DNA from: Pohlia nutans
Taxonomy: Eukaryota > Streptophyta > Bryopsida > Bryales > Mniaceae
Reading direction: 5' to 3'
Assembly: GCA_022496805.1 (NCBI GenBank)
Contig: CM040085.1
Span: 39,709,811-39,773,810 of the forward strand
DNA: 64,000 nt
A model generated the notes under the pieces. The model was given only the letters and a program-made list of their open reading frames with translations, was not told the origin of the DNA and did no database searches. The position numbers were made by a program, and so were the translations under genes. Of the stretch, positions 39,195-51,323 are shown piece by piece. Positions within the stretch are counted from its first letter, which is position 1, and each line of letters opens with the position of its first letter.

Positions 39195-39830
39195 GTTCGG
39201 ACGCTGGGACGCGGACGTTCGCGTCCGGACGTCCGCTGGACGTAGACGTTCCCATCCCAGCGTCCGGTGACTTAGAAAAACCCACAGCGGACGGCGGTTT
39301 TACTACAGCGGACGGGGGTTTTACCTCAGCGGACGGCGTTCGAACGGCGGACGGCGCGATCGGACGACTGGACAGGTCGGATGGCGGTTTTTCCTAGGTC
39401 GGACGGCGGACAGATCGGACGGCGGACGGGTCGGGTGCCCATGTCTGACGGCGAGGTAAAATCCCTTTGCAATGTTTATGCGGACGGCGGACGGTTGTTT
39501 AAGGTTTACGACGCAATCTACGAGATCTTTAGTCCCATCCTCGTGCTGGGCAGATTATAATTCACTGCAATCGAAGAAATCTATGAATTTGGTATCTCCA
39601 TCTACGGGTCGGACGAGGGATTGGGTGCTCGATCGGACGGGCGAGCGGCTGCCCGATCGGACGATTGAGAATGTGCCCAATCGGACGGGCGAGTGGGATT
39701 AGAATGGCAGACGGCGGGATTGGACGGATGATTGGGTCGGACGACAGGACGGCGCGATCGGACGGCTGCAAGATCGGACGACTGAGAATGTGCCCGATCG
39801 GACCGTGCAGTGGACGTTCGATCACAGTTT
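39195..39830. repeat. Left CGGACGG subterminal cluster
   Basis: Many GCGGACGG, ATCGGACGG and TCCGGACG motifs in forward orientation start 7 bp inside the left terminus. Open frames over it are low-complexity artefacts. Probably transposase-binding subterminal repeats. Confidence 0.85.
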
Positions 39831-39901
39831 TCAACATGATTTGAAGATATTTTGAATATTTACAGATTTTATTATTCAAATAAGGGAAATATTCAAATTA
39901 A

Positions 39902-40452
39902 CCCTTTAACGTCCCGATTCAACATTGTTTTCAAACATTTGTTATAAAATGGTTGATGAAAAACGAAAATGGAGTTGATGTACAAAACAAAGTTGTAAAT
40001 GTCAATGTGTAGATAACATCCGTACGGTTGGATTCATCATATTTATTATTAATATTTTTAAAGTAATTTTGCAAGGTTTTCTCTTGAAATTCAATTAAAA
40101 ATCCAAAATTAACACAAAAACTTTTAAAAATATTGTAATGAAATTAGAATGACATGCACTACAAGAAGGTATGGTTTCCATTATTTGATTCTACTTACTA
40201 TGGAAAATCATATTTAAGGTCACTCTTTTTTTTGAACTAAGATTGAAAGTTTGAAACTTGACATTAATCACTTTTGTAAATATTCAAAAATTCACATTAT
40301 CTTATTTGGAAGATTCATACCGTACAAATGGTATTCAACTAGCAGAAGAATGAAAAAAAGTAAAAATGGATGAAAAAACATCCGGTACCACAAAAATTGA
40401 GCTGCTGAAATTCATCCGGCGTCCAGAATCTGGACGCCGGCGCGCTAAAGGG
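39902..40452. mobile_element. PiggyBac-like TTAA element nested in the giant hAT
   Basis: TTAA|CCCTTTAACG ... CGCTAAAGGG|TTAA, with TTAA at 39898-39901 and 40453-40456. Near its right end is a perfect palindrome GGCGTCC-AGAATCT-GGACGCC. The surrounding sequence recurs uninterrupted at about 48780 and 49640, giving related empty sites. Confidence 0.85.
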
Positions 40453-41088
40453 TTAAATATATTTTTGTCAATGGGTCTATCAAAACTTATATTTAAGGTT
40501 TACGGCAACGTTATATTTACAAGGAGTAAAAACCTGAAAGTGAAGAAATTAAAAGAGACCTATGATACGAGCATCTTTAGAAATACTTCTGTATTTTGGA
40601 CAATGGACACTCAACATTCAAATTTGTCGACGGTGGAAAATCTTCAAATAAAGTCTATTCTCCAATCCCAACAGTGAACACAAATCCACCGATTGCAAAT
40701 CATAGTCAAAAAGACAAAAACCATAGAGTTAGCAAAATTCCAATAACACATGGAAGAACTATTTTCCAAAATATTAAAGAAAATCGAGGGTGTTTCTAAA
40801 TTCTAATAACGTTAGGTACCCATGTGTGCAAACAAATTCCAAATTGGAGTCTCGGGATTGATGGCTGCAAAACCCACAAATATCAATGAATATAGAGATA
40901 GCAAAATCCCAAAAACAATAAAACATATGGAATTATTTTTTCCGTATATGTCAACAAGGAAAATGTTTTACTGATAGTCGGACAGAAGTCCACGTGTTCT
41001 ATACATAAGCACACAACAATAGCCATAGAACAATTCAATACCGTTACTACTACTCTAAAACAAGAAGAACTATATCACTATGTTTTGC

Positions 41089-42582
41089 CTAATACACATG
41101 TCTAAAATGCTCGTACGGTACTGGCCAATGGTACGTCATCCTAAAACGTGTCACTAAATGAGTTAAACCTCCAATATTTCCTCGATTCGGGCTGCACAAT
41201 CGATTCAAATAGCTCTCGAACACATCTGGCAACTCTTGTTGTCGATAAACAACTGAAGTTTCTCCACGCGTTTGCAACTTCCAGTAATCCTCCGACATGT
41301 TGCCCTTGTTGATGCGCAACGCAAGTTTTGCAACTCCATATGCCTCAGTTGCCTTCGTCACTAGCGGGCATATCTCCACATCTGCATCTGGCTTACGTAC
41401 ATAAGCAATCGTAGGATCCACCCAGTACCGATCTGCAAGATCCTTCTCCATTTCCTCTGTACTGTTGAACCCATATAGTGACTTCATCGGCTCACTCGCA
41501 AAGGATAACATGCCCCAGTCACATACCCCGATGTATACACACGTCTCGTCCGCAGGGAAATGAAAAAGGATATTATCAGGAGATAAATCATTGTGCAGGT
41601 TGTCGGTCATGTGTACCTCCATCATGATAATCACCAATGCCCACGCCAACTCTGTTCTTTTTTGACGGAACCGCCTCAGATAACTTGCTTTGACGACATC
41701 GTCTGCTGACATAGTTGTATGCAACGTACGCGCGTAGATATCGTCTCCGTACGTGTTGTCTAAATTCGGAATTTGTCGCAATGTCCCACCATTCCACCAA
41801 TATTCATAACCCTCGTATTTCGAAGGATTAATAGCCACATACCGTATAATACCTGGATGGTCAATTCGAACGGCCATCGTTTCATTTTGGTGTTCCAATT
41901 TTGCAAGATCCGGTCTTGTCTTCCACTGTTTGGAAAGCTTCGCCGCAAACTCCCAAAAAGGTTCAAACCCTAGGGCTCCTTCAATTCAAACCCTCTTCAC
42001 CGTAGCATATGCACGATTGAGTGATGTGTGCTCCACTTCAATGACATTGGCCGTAGTAGGCGATGAGTGGACCAACTTATTCTTCATTAACTCCTCGGAT
42101 CCACCAGCAACGTGTCTCCACCAACCGATATTTTGATTGCGCTGGCATCCAAAGCTCCATGGTTTCATCAACTTCGCAAAGGTGTCTGCTTTCTTCATCA
42201 CTTCCTCAATATACGTATTGTCCTCAAGCAGCTTGTGGTCCTTCCCATACTTGGTTAATACTCCCTCGATATTCCACAAAGAATCTTTCACCCTCCACCC
42301 CAACCACGTTGAGAAATCACGCTTTTCCATCTCCCGGTACCAAATTCCATCCCGAAGAGCCTGCAACATATTATTCGCCATGTCGTCTTGAAATTTTTGC
42401 ACACTCTGCTCTTTGTACCGAACAAACTTACTCTCCAACGCCATAAGCGTGTTGTTTCGGTAAAAATCCACCGTGAACTGCTGGAGAAACTTCTTACACG
42501 CATTCGACGGCATGTAAGGGCTGTCTTCAAGAGATTTTTGTTCCGTCGTCTTACCTATCTTATGCTTTTTTCCCTTCGGCAT
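41089..42582 (-). pseudogene. Divergent protein-kinase-like cargo gene with one in-frame TGA
   Basis: From the ATG at 42582 (MPKGKKHKIGKTTEQK) the frame runs to TAG at 41089, broken only by TGA at 41986-41988. The N-terminal half (about 165 codons) is charged, helical and unrecognised. The second half is kinase-like: ATVKRV (probable beta-3 lysine), HPGIIRY, a hinge-like EYWWNGGTL, the catalytic loop HNDLSPDNILF (Asp and Asn kept, HRD altered to HND) and DWG in place of DFG. The stop falls directly after the probable ATP-lysine segment. If translated, the reading would end before the catalytic loop. It lies between two CGGACGG clusters inside the hAT. It may be an atypical kinase or pseudokinase of a repeated family. 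Confidence 0.7.
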
Positions 42583-42732
42583 GGTGACGGAGCTCCGGAA
42601 TCGTTTAAAAAATTGGCAAAATATACCCCCCTGCAACGCTGACTTCTTCCTCCCCGAGTGACGAGCCAGAGGATGGGATAACCCTGCCAACAGCAACCCG
42701 TAACTACTCTCACAATAATGTGAGTAGGGAGG

Positions 42733-42990
42733 AAAAAGTGAGCCGTCCGCTCTGGTCGGATGGCTTTATAGGCGGACGTGCTGTCCGATTAGGTCGGACA
42801 CCCGATCGGACGGCCCGCGCCATCCGCCAACCGATCGGACGGCCCGCACCGTCCGCCACCCGATCGGACACACGTCCGATCGACCGGCTGTCGGCGATCG
42901 GACGGGTCGCGCAGTCCGCCAGATCGGACGGCCTGCAGATCAGACGGCGAGACGGACCGCAGATCGGACGGCACACCGGACCGGACACAT
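42733..42990. repeat. CGGACGG cluster
   Basis: Forward GATCGGACGGCC-type motifs about every 18-25 bp, just upstream of the kinase gene start. Confidence 0.85.
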
Positions 42991-43070
42991 TAACCAAATT
43001 ATCTTTGTTTTAGAATACTATCAAATATCCAATGCGCATGATCATCAAATCCCGCGGTCTTGTTGGTTAA

Positions 43071-43639
43071 CCCCTAGAATCCTCACCTATGTCCAGTTTA
43101 CACAGTTTCGCAAAGATGCATTATAAAATGCAACTAACACGAATATTTGGAACTTGATGTATGAATAAAAGTTATACATTTTTATTTTTAGATTCTATCT
43201 ATACGGTTAGATCTATGATTGCTATCAATAATCTTTTTCTATAAAATTTGAAACATAAAATACAAAATTATTTTGTAATTCAATTACGAATACGATATAG
43301 ACAATATGTGGATGAAATTTTTTGTGATGGGTTATAATGTAGTACTTTAGGTGTAGTGATTTTTGAAGTTTTTTCGGATGCTTCATTTTCATAGTTTTTT
43401 TTTTCCAATATCACTTTTGGACCAAGATCTTGAACATTTTCGGTGACACACTGCAACACAAAATGAGGCATAATTTTTTCAAACATTAGTTCCTTTTCAA
43501 TCGAATCACACATACATGAAGCTAACTTCCCATAAATAAATCAGTACAAAACTCTCACCACAAAAAGTGTATGACGGATGAGAAAATACGGATGAAATCT
43601 GTACATCTTGCACAATATGCATGGTTCGGCCCTTAGGGG
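43071..43639. mobile_element. PiggyBac-like TTAA element, right border decayed
   Basis: TTAA|CCCCTAGAATCC at the left; CCCTTAGGGG followed by TAAA (not TTAA) at the right. The interior resembles 50400-50746 in reverse orientation (for example TTTTTGTGATGGGTTATAAT). Confidence 0.6.
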
Positions 43640-44009
43640 TAAATTATGACTATATGTCAGGACTTTGAGACTAAAGTTCGAGATTACTCGAGCACGTGTG
43701 ATCACTGATGTGATACACGGCCTGGTCCGCCACTAAGTGACCATAGGTACTAAATATTTAACGACCATGCCCTTTGTTTTGAAAAATCCGCACCCTGCAA
43801 TAACTCAAGGTAATATTGAAAAATCCGTCTCGCAAATTGTAAACCTCGTTAAGTACCTAATCAAGCGTTATTTCCATTGGTCATTGATTAAGTTCGTATC
43901 TCATTAAAAGATATATCAATTTCGTTGGTGTTCTCTCCATTTTTTTATCGGACCTTCTATATATGGTTGACTACAAAATGAGTTCACTTTACCTTTAATG
44001 CAATTTGGA

Positions 44010-45575
44010 GGGTCTGAGCTGACCCTATGACTTGGTGGTGCATAGCACAAAGGCCTTTCCAAGAAGGACTCCCACCGCATTCTCATTTCCTCCCCTTCCA
44101 TAACTACCTTGTACAATGAAAACGTCCATCACGAATAGGGTTATTTCTGAAAAAAAATCTTACTTCGCTATAGTAAGAAGTTCAATAGGACAATCGAACT
44201 ACCGAAAGTGCACATTCTTCAACCCCTCTTCATTTTAGTTCCACGTTACATACTCCCCACTTGAATCATGTGGCTTCCCATACATACCTTTGGCCCAACA
44301 CTTTCTTCAAACCCTCTTCATCATCAAACAACCTTACGAGCTTCTCTGCTTAAGTGCTGTTCAGCAATACAAAATCTCACAAAACCACAATCGTGAAGAT
44401 CGCAACGCACACGTTTGAAGTGCATGCTATTGTAGCTTGAGATCCACTTTGCCTAACGTCAACTCTAATCTCGATTGAAACGCAGGAGAGGGTATTGCCT
44501 TGTTGCCCTTGTGACAACCTCATTCCAAGTGCCATGCCGCAAGATCGACACTTGAATACCTTCCTCGTAGACTTCATCCAAGCCATAGTGGTGCCTAGTC
44601 CTCCTTCATGCACCATGATAGTCCTACAGTATGACACCCTACCATAGGACTACACCCTTTGACTACATAGAGCAATGTTCTCTGTATCGTTCCAAATTCT
44701 CAATCTGATACTAACACTAGTAGGGTTTAGGGTGTCACGGGACACGGTGTCTAAAGTCAGATTAGAATGTAGTACTATGATACAATCATAGCGCATGAGG
44801 GAGGACTAGGCACCACTAAGACTTGGATGAACTCTATGAGGAAGGTATTCAACTGTCAATCTTGCGGCATGGCTCTTGGAGTTTGGTTGTCACCTCATCT
44901 TAACGCCGCATGCTACAAAAGCCTTAGAAACCCTAGAATGCTTATATTTTTCTAGTAGAGCCTTTCGAAGGTGAGTGTGTGCGAGACTAGCTTACCTCTT
45001 CGCAAACTACGTGTGTTTATCTTGCTTATGAGTGACTTAATAAATTGCATGCTCATCTTTTTCTAGAAAAAGCAAAGCATACATCCACAAAGCTGGGGGC
45101 GAATAGGCAATATCATCTCAAGTGTTTCAATCGGGACTAAAGTTTAGGGTTTAGACTGGCTGGATCTCAAGTTGCGAGAGTATGCACTTCAAAGGTGTTC
45201 GTTACGATCTTCACGATTGCGTTTCTGTGAGATCTGATGTTGCCGAACTGCACTTGAAGCACAGAAGCTCATGAGGTTGTTCGATGATGAAGACGGTTCA
45301 AAGAAAGTACTCGGCCAAAAGTAAATACGGGAAGCCACTTAATTCAAGTGAAAAGTGTGTAGCAAGGACCTAACATAAAGAGGGGTTCAATAAAGTGCAC
45401 TTTTGGTGGTTCGTTCGCCGCCATGGGCTTCTCAAGATAGTCAGACAAGATGTTTTTCATGAATAACTTCATTCGTGAAGGAGGTTTTCCTTGCAGAAGG
45501 TAATTATAAAAGGAGTAGGAAATGAGAATGTGATGGGAGTCCTTCTTGGAAAGTCAACTGTGCTGTGCACAACCA
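44010..45575. repeat. Long diverged inverted repeat (potential hairpin RNA)
   Basis: Left arm about 44010-44640 and right arm about 44765-45575 are imperfect reverse complements. Examples: CCTTTCCAAGAAGGACTCCC / GGGAGTCCTTCTTGGAAAG, GGTGCCTAGTCCTCC / GGAGGACTAGGCACC, CATGCCGCAAGAT / ATCTTGCGGCATG. The right arm carries an extra insertion of about 170 bp near 44900-45080. The 86-codon frame at 44377-44637 is only a shadow of the arm. Confidence 0.75.
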
Positions 45576-46024
45576 AGTTCTAAGATAAGCTTCTAGCCCC
45601 TCCATTGCATTTGAAATAAACTCATATTGTTTTCAATCAGGTATGTAACGTCTGCAATAAAAGTCAAGGCGACACCAAACCAATTTATATATCTTTTTGT
45701 AAGTCATGAACTCGATCTCTTGTTAATGGAAATAACGGTGCGTTATGTACTCATGACCAGTTCACTCTTCGCGATTAGATTATATATTTTTATATATATA
45801 AATATTTATGCCAATAATGTTCACACAATGAGCCATACATACTTTATAAGCCTAGAGCATTAGCGCTAGCAGCCTACAATATATCCAAAGTTTGTAGCAT
45901 CCAAACAAAATTCAAACTAAGGACATGTCTTGGTCTATACAAAGAAAAATTGAAGACATTGGATTCTACGGTCTAGGCTAGGTTTCAACTTCCACTTGAG
46001 CATGGATAGTCCTGTTAAATCCGC
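45576..46024. other. Non-coding AT-rich interval in the hAT
   Basis: No recognised gene; the short open frame at 45627-45863 is AT-driven. Confidence 0.4.
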
Positions 46025-47110
46025 CTAATATCGCGGATGTCCCCGAAATGTTCCACGTTCCACGTCCCACTGTTGCTCATAAAAGCGTTGTTCTATTAGC
46101 CGCCTTTCATTCTCTTCTTCTTCGCTCCGTCTTATTGCTTCTTGAAGATCTCTTTCATACTCATCATCTCGATGGTACTGACTCGATGGCCCAGAAGCAT
46201 ATCCGTCAGGGGGGCCGTCTGCAGCACTATACATATCCCTACCAAAACTCACGGGTGCACCGCTTCCTGAGCTTTCGCCGGGGCCAGAATAAATAGGAGT
46301 ATGGCTTTGAAACCCATGATGTCCAAAATCGTTGTGGGTCCTCTCGTGAGAATATGCTCGTGGAGTACTGTATCTGTCCGGATATGGAACCCGTTCATCA
46401 TTGTGTACCGCGTATGCATTATCATCGTAGCCATGGCTAGCTCCCCTCTGATATCCCCTGCCTACTGGATCTGAAGTTCCATGATAATTTTCATAGCCAC
46501 GTTCAGGAGCAGTTCCGAATGTCACGGGATAGTTCTCAACGTCGCGTTCCTGATATGTATTGCGTGGACGTACTTCCCATTGCGAGGTGTCGTCATCAGG
46601 AACATCATCGTTTGTTGCATGCGCAGTACGATTAGACCATTGCGGCACACAATCACTCAGTCCAGTCCAATTGGTGGCAATAAAGTTTTGTGAACGATTC
46701 AAACGTTCAACGTTTTTTCCATTCACCGTACTCCAATCCACATCCTTGTGCAGTACAATCTCAGCCCAAACCATTGACATTAGGCCATATTACATGATGG
46801 TTGGTTTGGAGTTAGGCAACCCAACGAAATCGTGCACCTCCCAATACCGTTGTCGAAAATGGTTGCTCTGGCACGTCGTAGTTGGGCCTTCCCAACGAGG
46901 GCCAGACACTATCATTTGAGCTCGTGGCCAAATCTTGGCTAAATGCGTCATCTTCACGTACTCTTTGCATATTTTTAAAGTCCACGTTCTCGCCGGCTCC
47001 GTGTCCCATCCCGGCTCCGCAACACAATTGGGGTCATCAACTTGATCCCAGTTTATAACTTCAGGAGTCCCTTGTGAAGATCTCCTACTACTGCTGCTTC
47101 GCTGGGACAT
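46025..47110 (-). pseudogene. Cargo gene A: UIM-like C-terminus, one in-frame TAA
   Basis: The frame runs from ATG at 47110 (MSQRSSSSRRSSQG) to the stop at 46025, interrupted only by TAA at 46790-46792 (361 codons in total). The N-terminal third matches cargo gene B: INWDQVDDP...W..., CKEYVKMTHLAKIWPR here against CRNYVKLSYIGKLWPR there, and KDVDWST against RKVDWST. The middle is low-complexity (Tyr/Gly/Asp/Arg). The C-terminus has DEYERDLQEAIRRSEEEE, which fits the ubiquitin-interacting motif (acidic run, phi-x-x-Ala-x-x-x-Ser-x-x-Glu). It could bind ubiquitin, but this is inferred from the motif alone. The stop in gene A lies at a different aligned position from the stop in gene B. Confidence 0.6.
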
Positions 47111-47271
47111 CGTGGGAAATCAAAGCAACGCCAAGAAACCGCGTGGAAGGTAGAAGCGCAACGTGGTGCAGACGTCCTCAAATAAAGTCAAACGTGCGTA
47201 CAGCGTGACGCAGTGACTCAAAAAACACGTGACAGAGTCGATGCAGGTGCACGCGGACGTTCACCATGCCC

Positions 47272-47672
47272 ACCGCCTCTCTGAGCGGACGAAGAAAGCC
47301 GTCCGCCATTTATACTGTCCGCCTAGGGCGGACGAAGCGTACAGCAGACGCCTGCCCGATCGGACGGCCTCGATCGGACCGTACCAGATCCATCGGACGG
47401 CGTGCGTGCGGACATTCTCATCCGACGGCCGCTGTCCGCGCGTACGTTTCGACCCTCGAATTGAACGGGCAGGGGCGCACGATCGCGTGGCCAAATCAGA
47501 CGGCCCGCGCCGGGTCCCCATATCGGACGGACCACGCCGGCCGGACGGATTGATCGGACGGACAGGCGCGCTCGATCCATCGGACGGCAGAGCGGACGCC
47601 GCATCGGACGGCAGAGCGGACGCTGGATCGGACGGCAGTGCGGACAGCAGGCATCGGACGGCAGCATCGGAC
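47272..47672. repeat. CGGACGG cluster upstream of cargo gene A
   Basis: About 20 GCGGAC / ATCGGACGGC motifs in forward orientation, some in tight 18-bp units (AGCGGACGC..ATCGGACGGC). All six frames stay open through it, producing spurious long open frames. Confidence 0.85.
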
Positions 47673-47737
47673 GGCGTGCGCGAGCAGCCCAGGGGGTTTC
47701 TCCAAAGTATTGAGTTTTGGTGTTTCTCGCCCTTCCT
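47570..47737 (+). repeat. Direct repeat partner of 50080-50243
   Basis: The end of the array plus GCGTGCGCGAGCAGCCCAGG and CTCCAAAGTATTGAGTTTTG recurs in the same orientation 2.5 kb downstream. Confidence 0.8.
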
Positions 47738-47935
47738 CCTCCTCCAGCCCAACTCCTTGGGTCTACACGCACTTCAAGAATCCTCGCGGACTTCGAGGAC
47801 TATTTTGAGTACGGTCAAAGAATGTTCCAACATTTATTGTGCTTCGCATTGAATTCTTGTAGTACTTCACTTCTAGGAGAGCGGTCGGTCCCACCTCTTT
47901 CATGATGGCTCTTACCTCTCCATTGTTAGCTAACT

Positions 47936-47958
47936 CCCCCCCCCCCCCCCCCCCCCCC
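47936..47958. repeat. Poly-C run, 23 nt
   Basis: An uninterrupted run of 23 C. Its length is likely unstable and prone to sequencing error. Confidence 0.9.
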
Positions 47959-48289
47959 ACCTTGCCCTTCTCCCTTTCCTCCTTTGTTCATTCTCCCTCC
48001 CACTTTTGGTCAATTTCATGACTTGACTTGTAATTACTTACCAATTGAATAAAGAAGCGAAATATTCAAAATATGAATTCCACTTCGAATTCCATAAGTT
48101 ACCGTGTATGTGTGTGCGTATGTGCATGCAAGTATACATGATGGTAGAACGTCGTGCAAAGCATATTATCATCTCTAGTAAGCTTGGAATAATAATATAT
48201 GCCAATTGGTAATATAAAACACATGTGGCATGCCATTTTCATGATGGTGCAATATCGTGGAAGACATGTTTGTAGTGCATGTATATTCG

Positions 48290-48450
48290 TAAGTGCTTCC
48301 ATGTATATGTACATACAAATATCCACCCACATATTTACATATACATACATATATATATATATCCATACATACATATGTGTATATGTATATATTTATGCTC
48401 GTGTGTTTCTATGTTTATATAGATTTACATATCCACGATATAAATATATT
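48290..48450. repeat. AT-rich microsatellite (TACATA/TATATA)
   Basis: CATACATA and TATATATATA repeats. The open frames here encode Tyr/Ile/Met/His-rich artefacts. Confidence 0.8.
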
Positions 48451-48592
48451 GTGTACACATGTGCGATTGGATGAATAATATGCTATGGACAAAATCACAA
48501 AATAGGATCTTATTTGTTATCAAGGAAATTGTAAACGTTAGGCATTGGCGAAGACATCCTGTGATGGATCAAACTACTTCTATCTATCTTAA

Positions 48593-49988
48593 CCCCTAAA
48601 GGTCCTCACCTCTTTTCTAAAAGTCGAAGCACTATAATTTGCATACTTCAAATATCACATTGTATGATTTATATTTTTTCATAAACAATCATTAACAATA
48701 TGAAGGTATGGCAAAATTTTCAACATGATTCGAAAATATTTTGAATATTTACAAATTTTATTATGTAAAGAAGGGAAAAATTCAAAATAAATATAGTTTT
48801 GTCAAATTTAATATCAAAAATTATATTTAAGGTACATAAAAGTTATATTTACAAGGAGTAAAAGACTGAAAGTGAAGAAATTAATAGACATATGATAGAA
48901 GCATCTTTAGTAATCCCTTTGCATTTTGAACACTCAAAATTCAAATTTCACGATGGTGAAATATCTTCAAATGAAGTCTATTCTCCAATCCCAACGGTCA
49001 AAAGATGTATCATAACTTAACTTAAACATCTAATGATATGACCAACTACAATAAAGTTAAAACACTTGATTTTTGGGGCGTTTGATCAAAAAACAAGCAT
49101 AATATGGTTGATTCGGAATTTTGGGGTTATTGTTGGTTTAATGTTGCCTTTCACAACAATCAATATACACTTTTATATAAATTTTACCTTTCGGATTGGT
49201 TTATTTTTTTAATTAAAGTTTACACACGCACGAATTTGTATGTATCTAATTAGTCCTAAAGTGTTATGTATTTTCTAATAGAAACTGAACTTTTTAAAAT
49301 TATGCAGGTTAAATAGTTGAAGGAATTCATATTTTAATGGACCATGGATAATCACAAATTTTAATTATTGTAGGAAGTCGCCGTATGTGATGGATGTACG
49401 CATGAGCAACCATCCAATATTTAGAATATGAAGGCGAGCGTCAAAGGGTTAATCGCTAAAGGTCCTCACCTCTTTTGATAAAGTCAAAGCACTATAATTT
49501 GCATACTTGAAATATCAAATTGTATGATTTATGATTTTTTATAGAGAGTCATTAAAATTATGAAGGTATGGCAAAATTTTCAAAATGATTCGAAAATACT
49601 TTGAATAATTACAAATTTTATTATGTAAACAAGGGAAAAATTCAAAATACATATAGTTTTGTCAAATTTAATATCAAAAATTATATTTAAGGTACATACA
49701 AGTCATATTTACAAGGAGTAAAATACTGAAAATGAAAAAATTAAAAGAGACCTATGATATGAGCATCTTTAGAAATCCCTTTGTATTTTGGACACTCAAA
49801 ATTCAAATTTCTCGACGGTGGAAAATCTTCAAATGAAGTCTATTCTCCAATCCCAACGGTCAAAAGATGTATCATAACTTAACTTAAACATCTAATGAAA
49901 ACACCAACTACAATAACTTTAAAACACTTGATTTTTGGGGCGTTTGACCAAAAAACAAGCATAATATGGTTGATTGGTCCTTTAGGGG
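48593..49988. mobile_element. Composite TTAA element with internal duplication
   Basis: Outer ends are TTAA|CCCCTAAAGGTCC and GGTCCTTTAGGGG|TTAA (TTAA at 48589-48592 and 49989-49992). A second near-copy of the left end starts at 49449 (TTAATCGCTAAAGGTCC), preceded by GGGTTAA, so this is either one element with a tandem copy or two sharing a TTAA. Its interior resembles 39825-40680 and has no coding capacity. Confidence 0.7.
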
Positions 49989-50014
49989 TTAAAGGTCATC
50001 TACAGAAGCACCTC

Positions 50015-50186
50015 GGACGGCGATTTTAGACGACGAGATCGGACGAACTCAATGAAATGGAGCGCGCTGATCGGACGGACAGGATCCAATCGGACGAAAC
50101 TCTCGGATCGGACGACAGAGCGAACGCCTGATCGGACGGCAGAGAGGACGCCGGATCGGATGCCACTGCGGACGGCAGGCATCGGA
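50015..50186. repeat. CGGACGG cluster and direct-repeat partner
   Basis: Forward ATCGGACGG/GCGGACGG motifs, followed at 50187-50243 by the same flank as at 47680-47737. Confidence 0.85.
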
Positions 50187-50399
50187 CGGCGTGCGCGAGC
50201 AGCCCAGGGGGGTCTCCAAAGTATTGAGTTTTGGTGTTTCATTGCTCTCCCTTTTTGCAGTGTGGATCTTTTACTTAAACTTTTATGGGAGGTTAGCTTT
50301 GTGCATGTGTGATCCGATTAGAGAGGGGATGATTTGTGAAATTTTTATGCCTCATGTCATGTTGTAGTGTTCCACCCAAAATTTCGAAGATTTTAGTCT

Positions 50400-50746
50400 A
50401 AAAGTGCTCTTGAGAAAGTGAAGTACTAAAATTAAGTAACCAAAAAATCTCCAAAAATCACTACACTTAAAGCATTACATTTCAACCCATCACAAAAATT
50501 TCATTATTAGATTGCCAATATCTTATTCGTAATCATATTCCAAAAGAGCTCTAAATTTGAAGTTTGAAAATTAATACACAAAAATTGGTGATAGCCATTG
50601 CAAATCCAACCGTATGGATAGAATCTAACATTCATGATGTACAACTTTTATTCATTCATCCAGTTGAAAATATCCCTCTTAGTTGCATTTTATAATGCAT
50701 TTCTGAAAAACGGCCAAATCTGAAAAGGGTTCGAACGTTTAGGGGT
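50400..50746. mobile_element. Partial TTAA element, inverted relative of 43071-43639
   Basis: The right end TTTAGGGG|TTAA (50747-50750) is intact. The left end was not found, so the element is truncated. Confidence 0.5.
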
Positions 50747-50847
50747 TAATAGGAGTCTTTGGCTCACTTAATCACGATCATTGGATTCGTCATGGCATTT
50801 AATCCGTTCTGGGAAGTAGTTGAGTTGAACGTCATGAAATCTGACTA

Positions 50848-50990
50848 TCGGCGGTCCGAACGGACGAATCGGACGGCTGTATCGGACGGCGGATCGGACA
50901 CCGTCAAGCGAACGGCATTTTCGGCCCCGGAGCGGACGGCCCGCAGATCGGACGGCCAGAAGCGGACGGCAGGCATCGGACGGCGGCAGT
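50848..50990. repeat. CGGACGG cluster
   Basis: Forward GCGGTCCGAACGGACG, ATCGGACGGC and AGCGGACGGC motifs. Confidence 0.85.
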
Positions 50991-51323
50991 GAAAAAAAAA
51001 ATTGGCTTGGAGGAAGAGTCCTTCCTTCATTACGTCTTCTGATCAGCTACTTTGACTAGGTAAACCTCTAAATGCCTACACTGCTGTCCCAGTTTCTTTT
51101 TTCAAATTATAACACGATAAAAAATAAATTGCATTTGTGGGAGTCCTTGAAATGAAAAAATTGTCATGCGAATTCTCTATTATTATGAGTTTTGTAAAAA
51201 GTATAAATAGAGAGGTGAAAGAAAACCGAGTGTGGAAAAAGTATTCTACATGGAAGTCAACAAGAATGGAAACGTTAATAGAGTTATATATATTCATATA
51301 GTAGCCAAATGGCTAAAAAATAG

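Noticed and set aside
47229..47852. 207-codon and several overlapping long open frames (also at 42720-43013, 50052-50312, 50759-50992 and 55388-55754)
   Set aside because: They run through CGGACGG repeats, where most frames stay open. The products are Arg/Asp/Ser/Gly low-complexity strings with no domain.
48199..48478. 91-codon open frames over the TACATA repeat
   Set aside because: Products are Tyr/Ile/His microsatellite translations.
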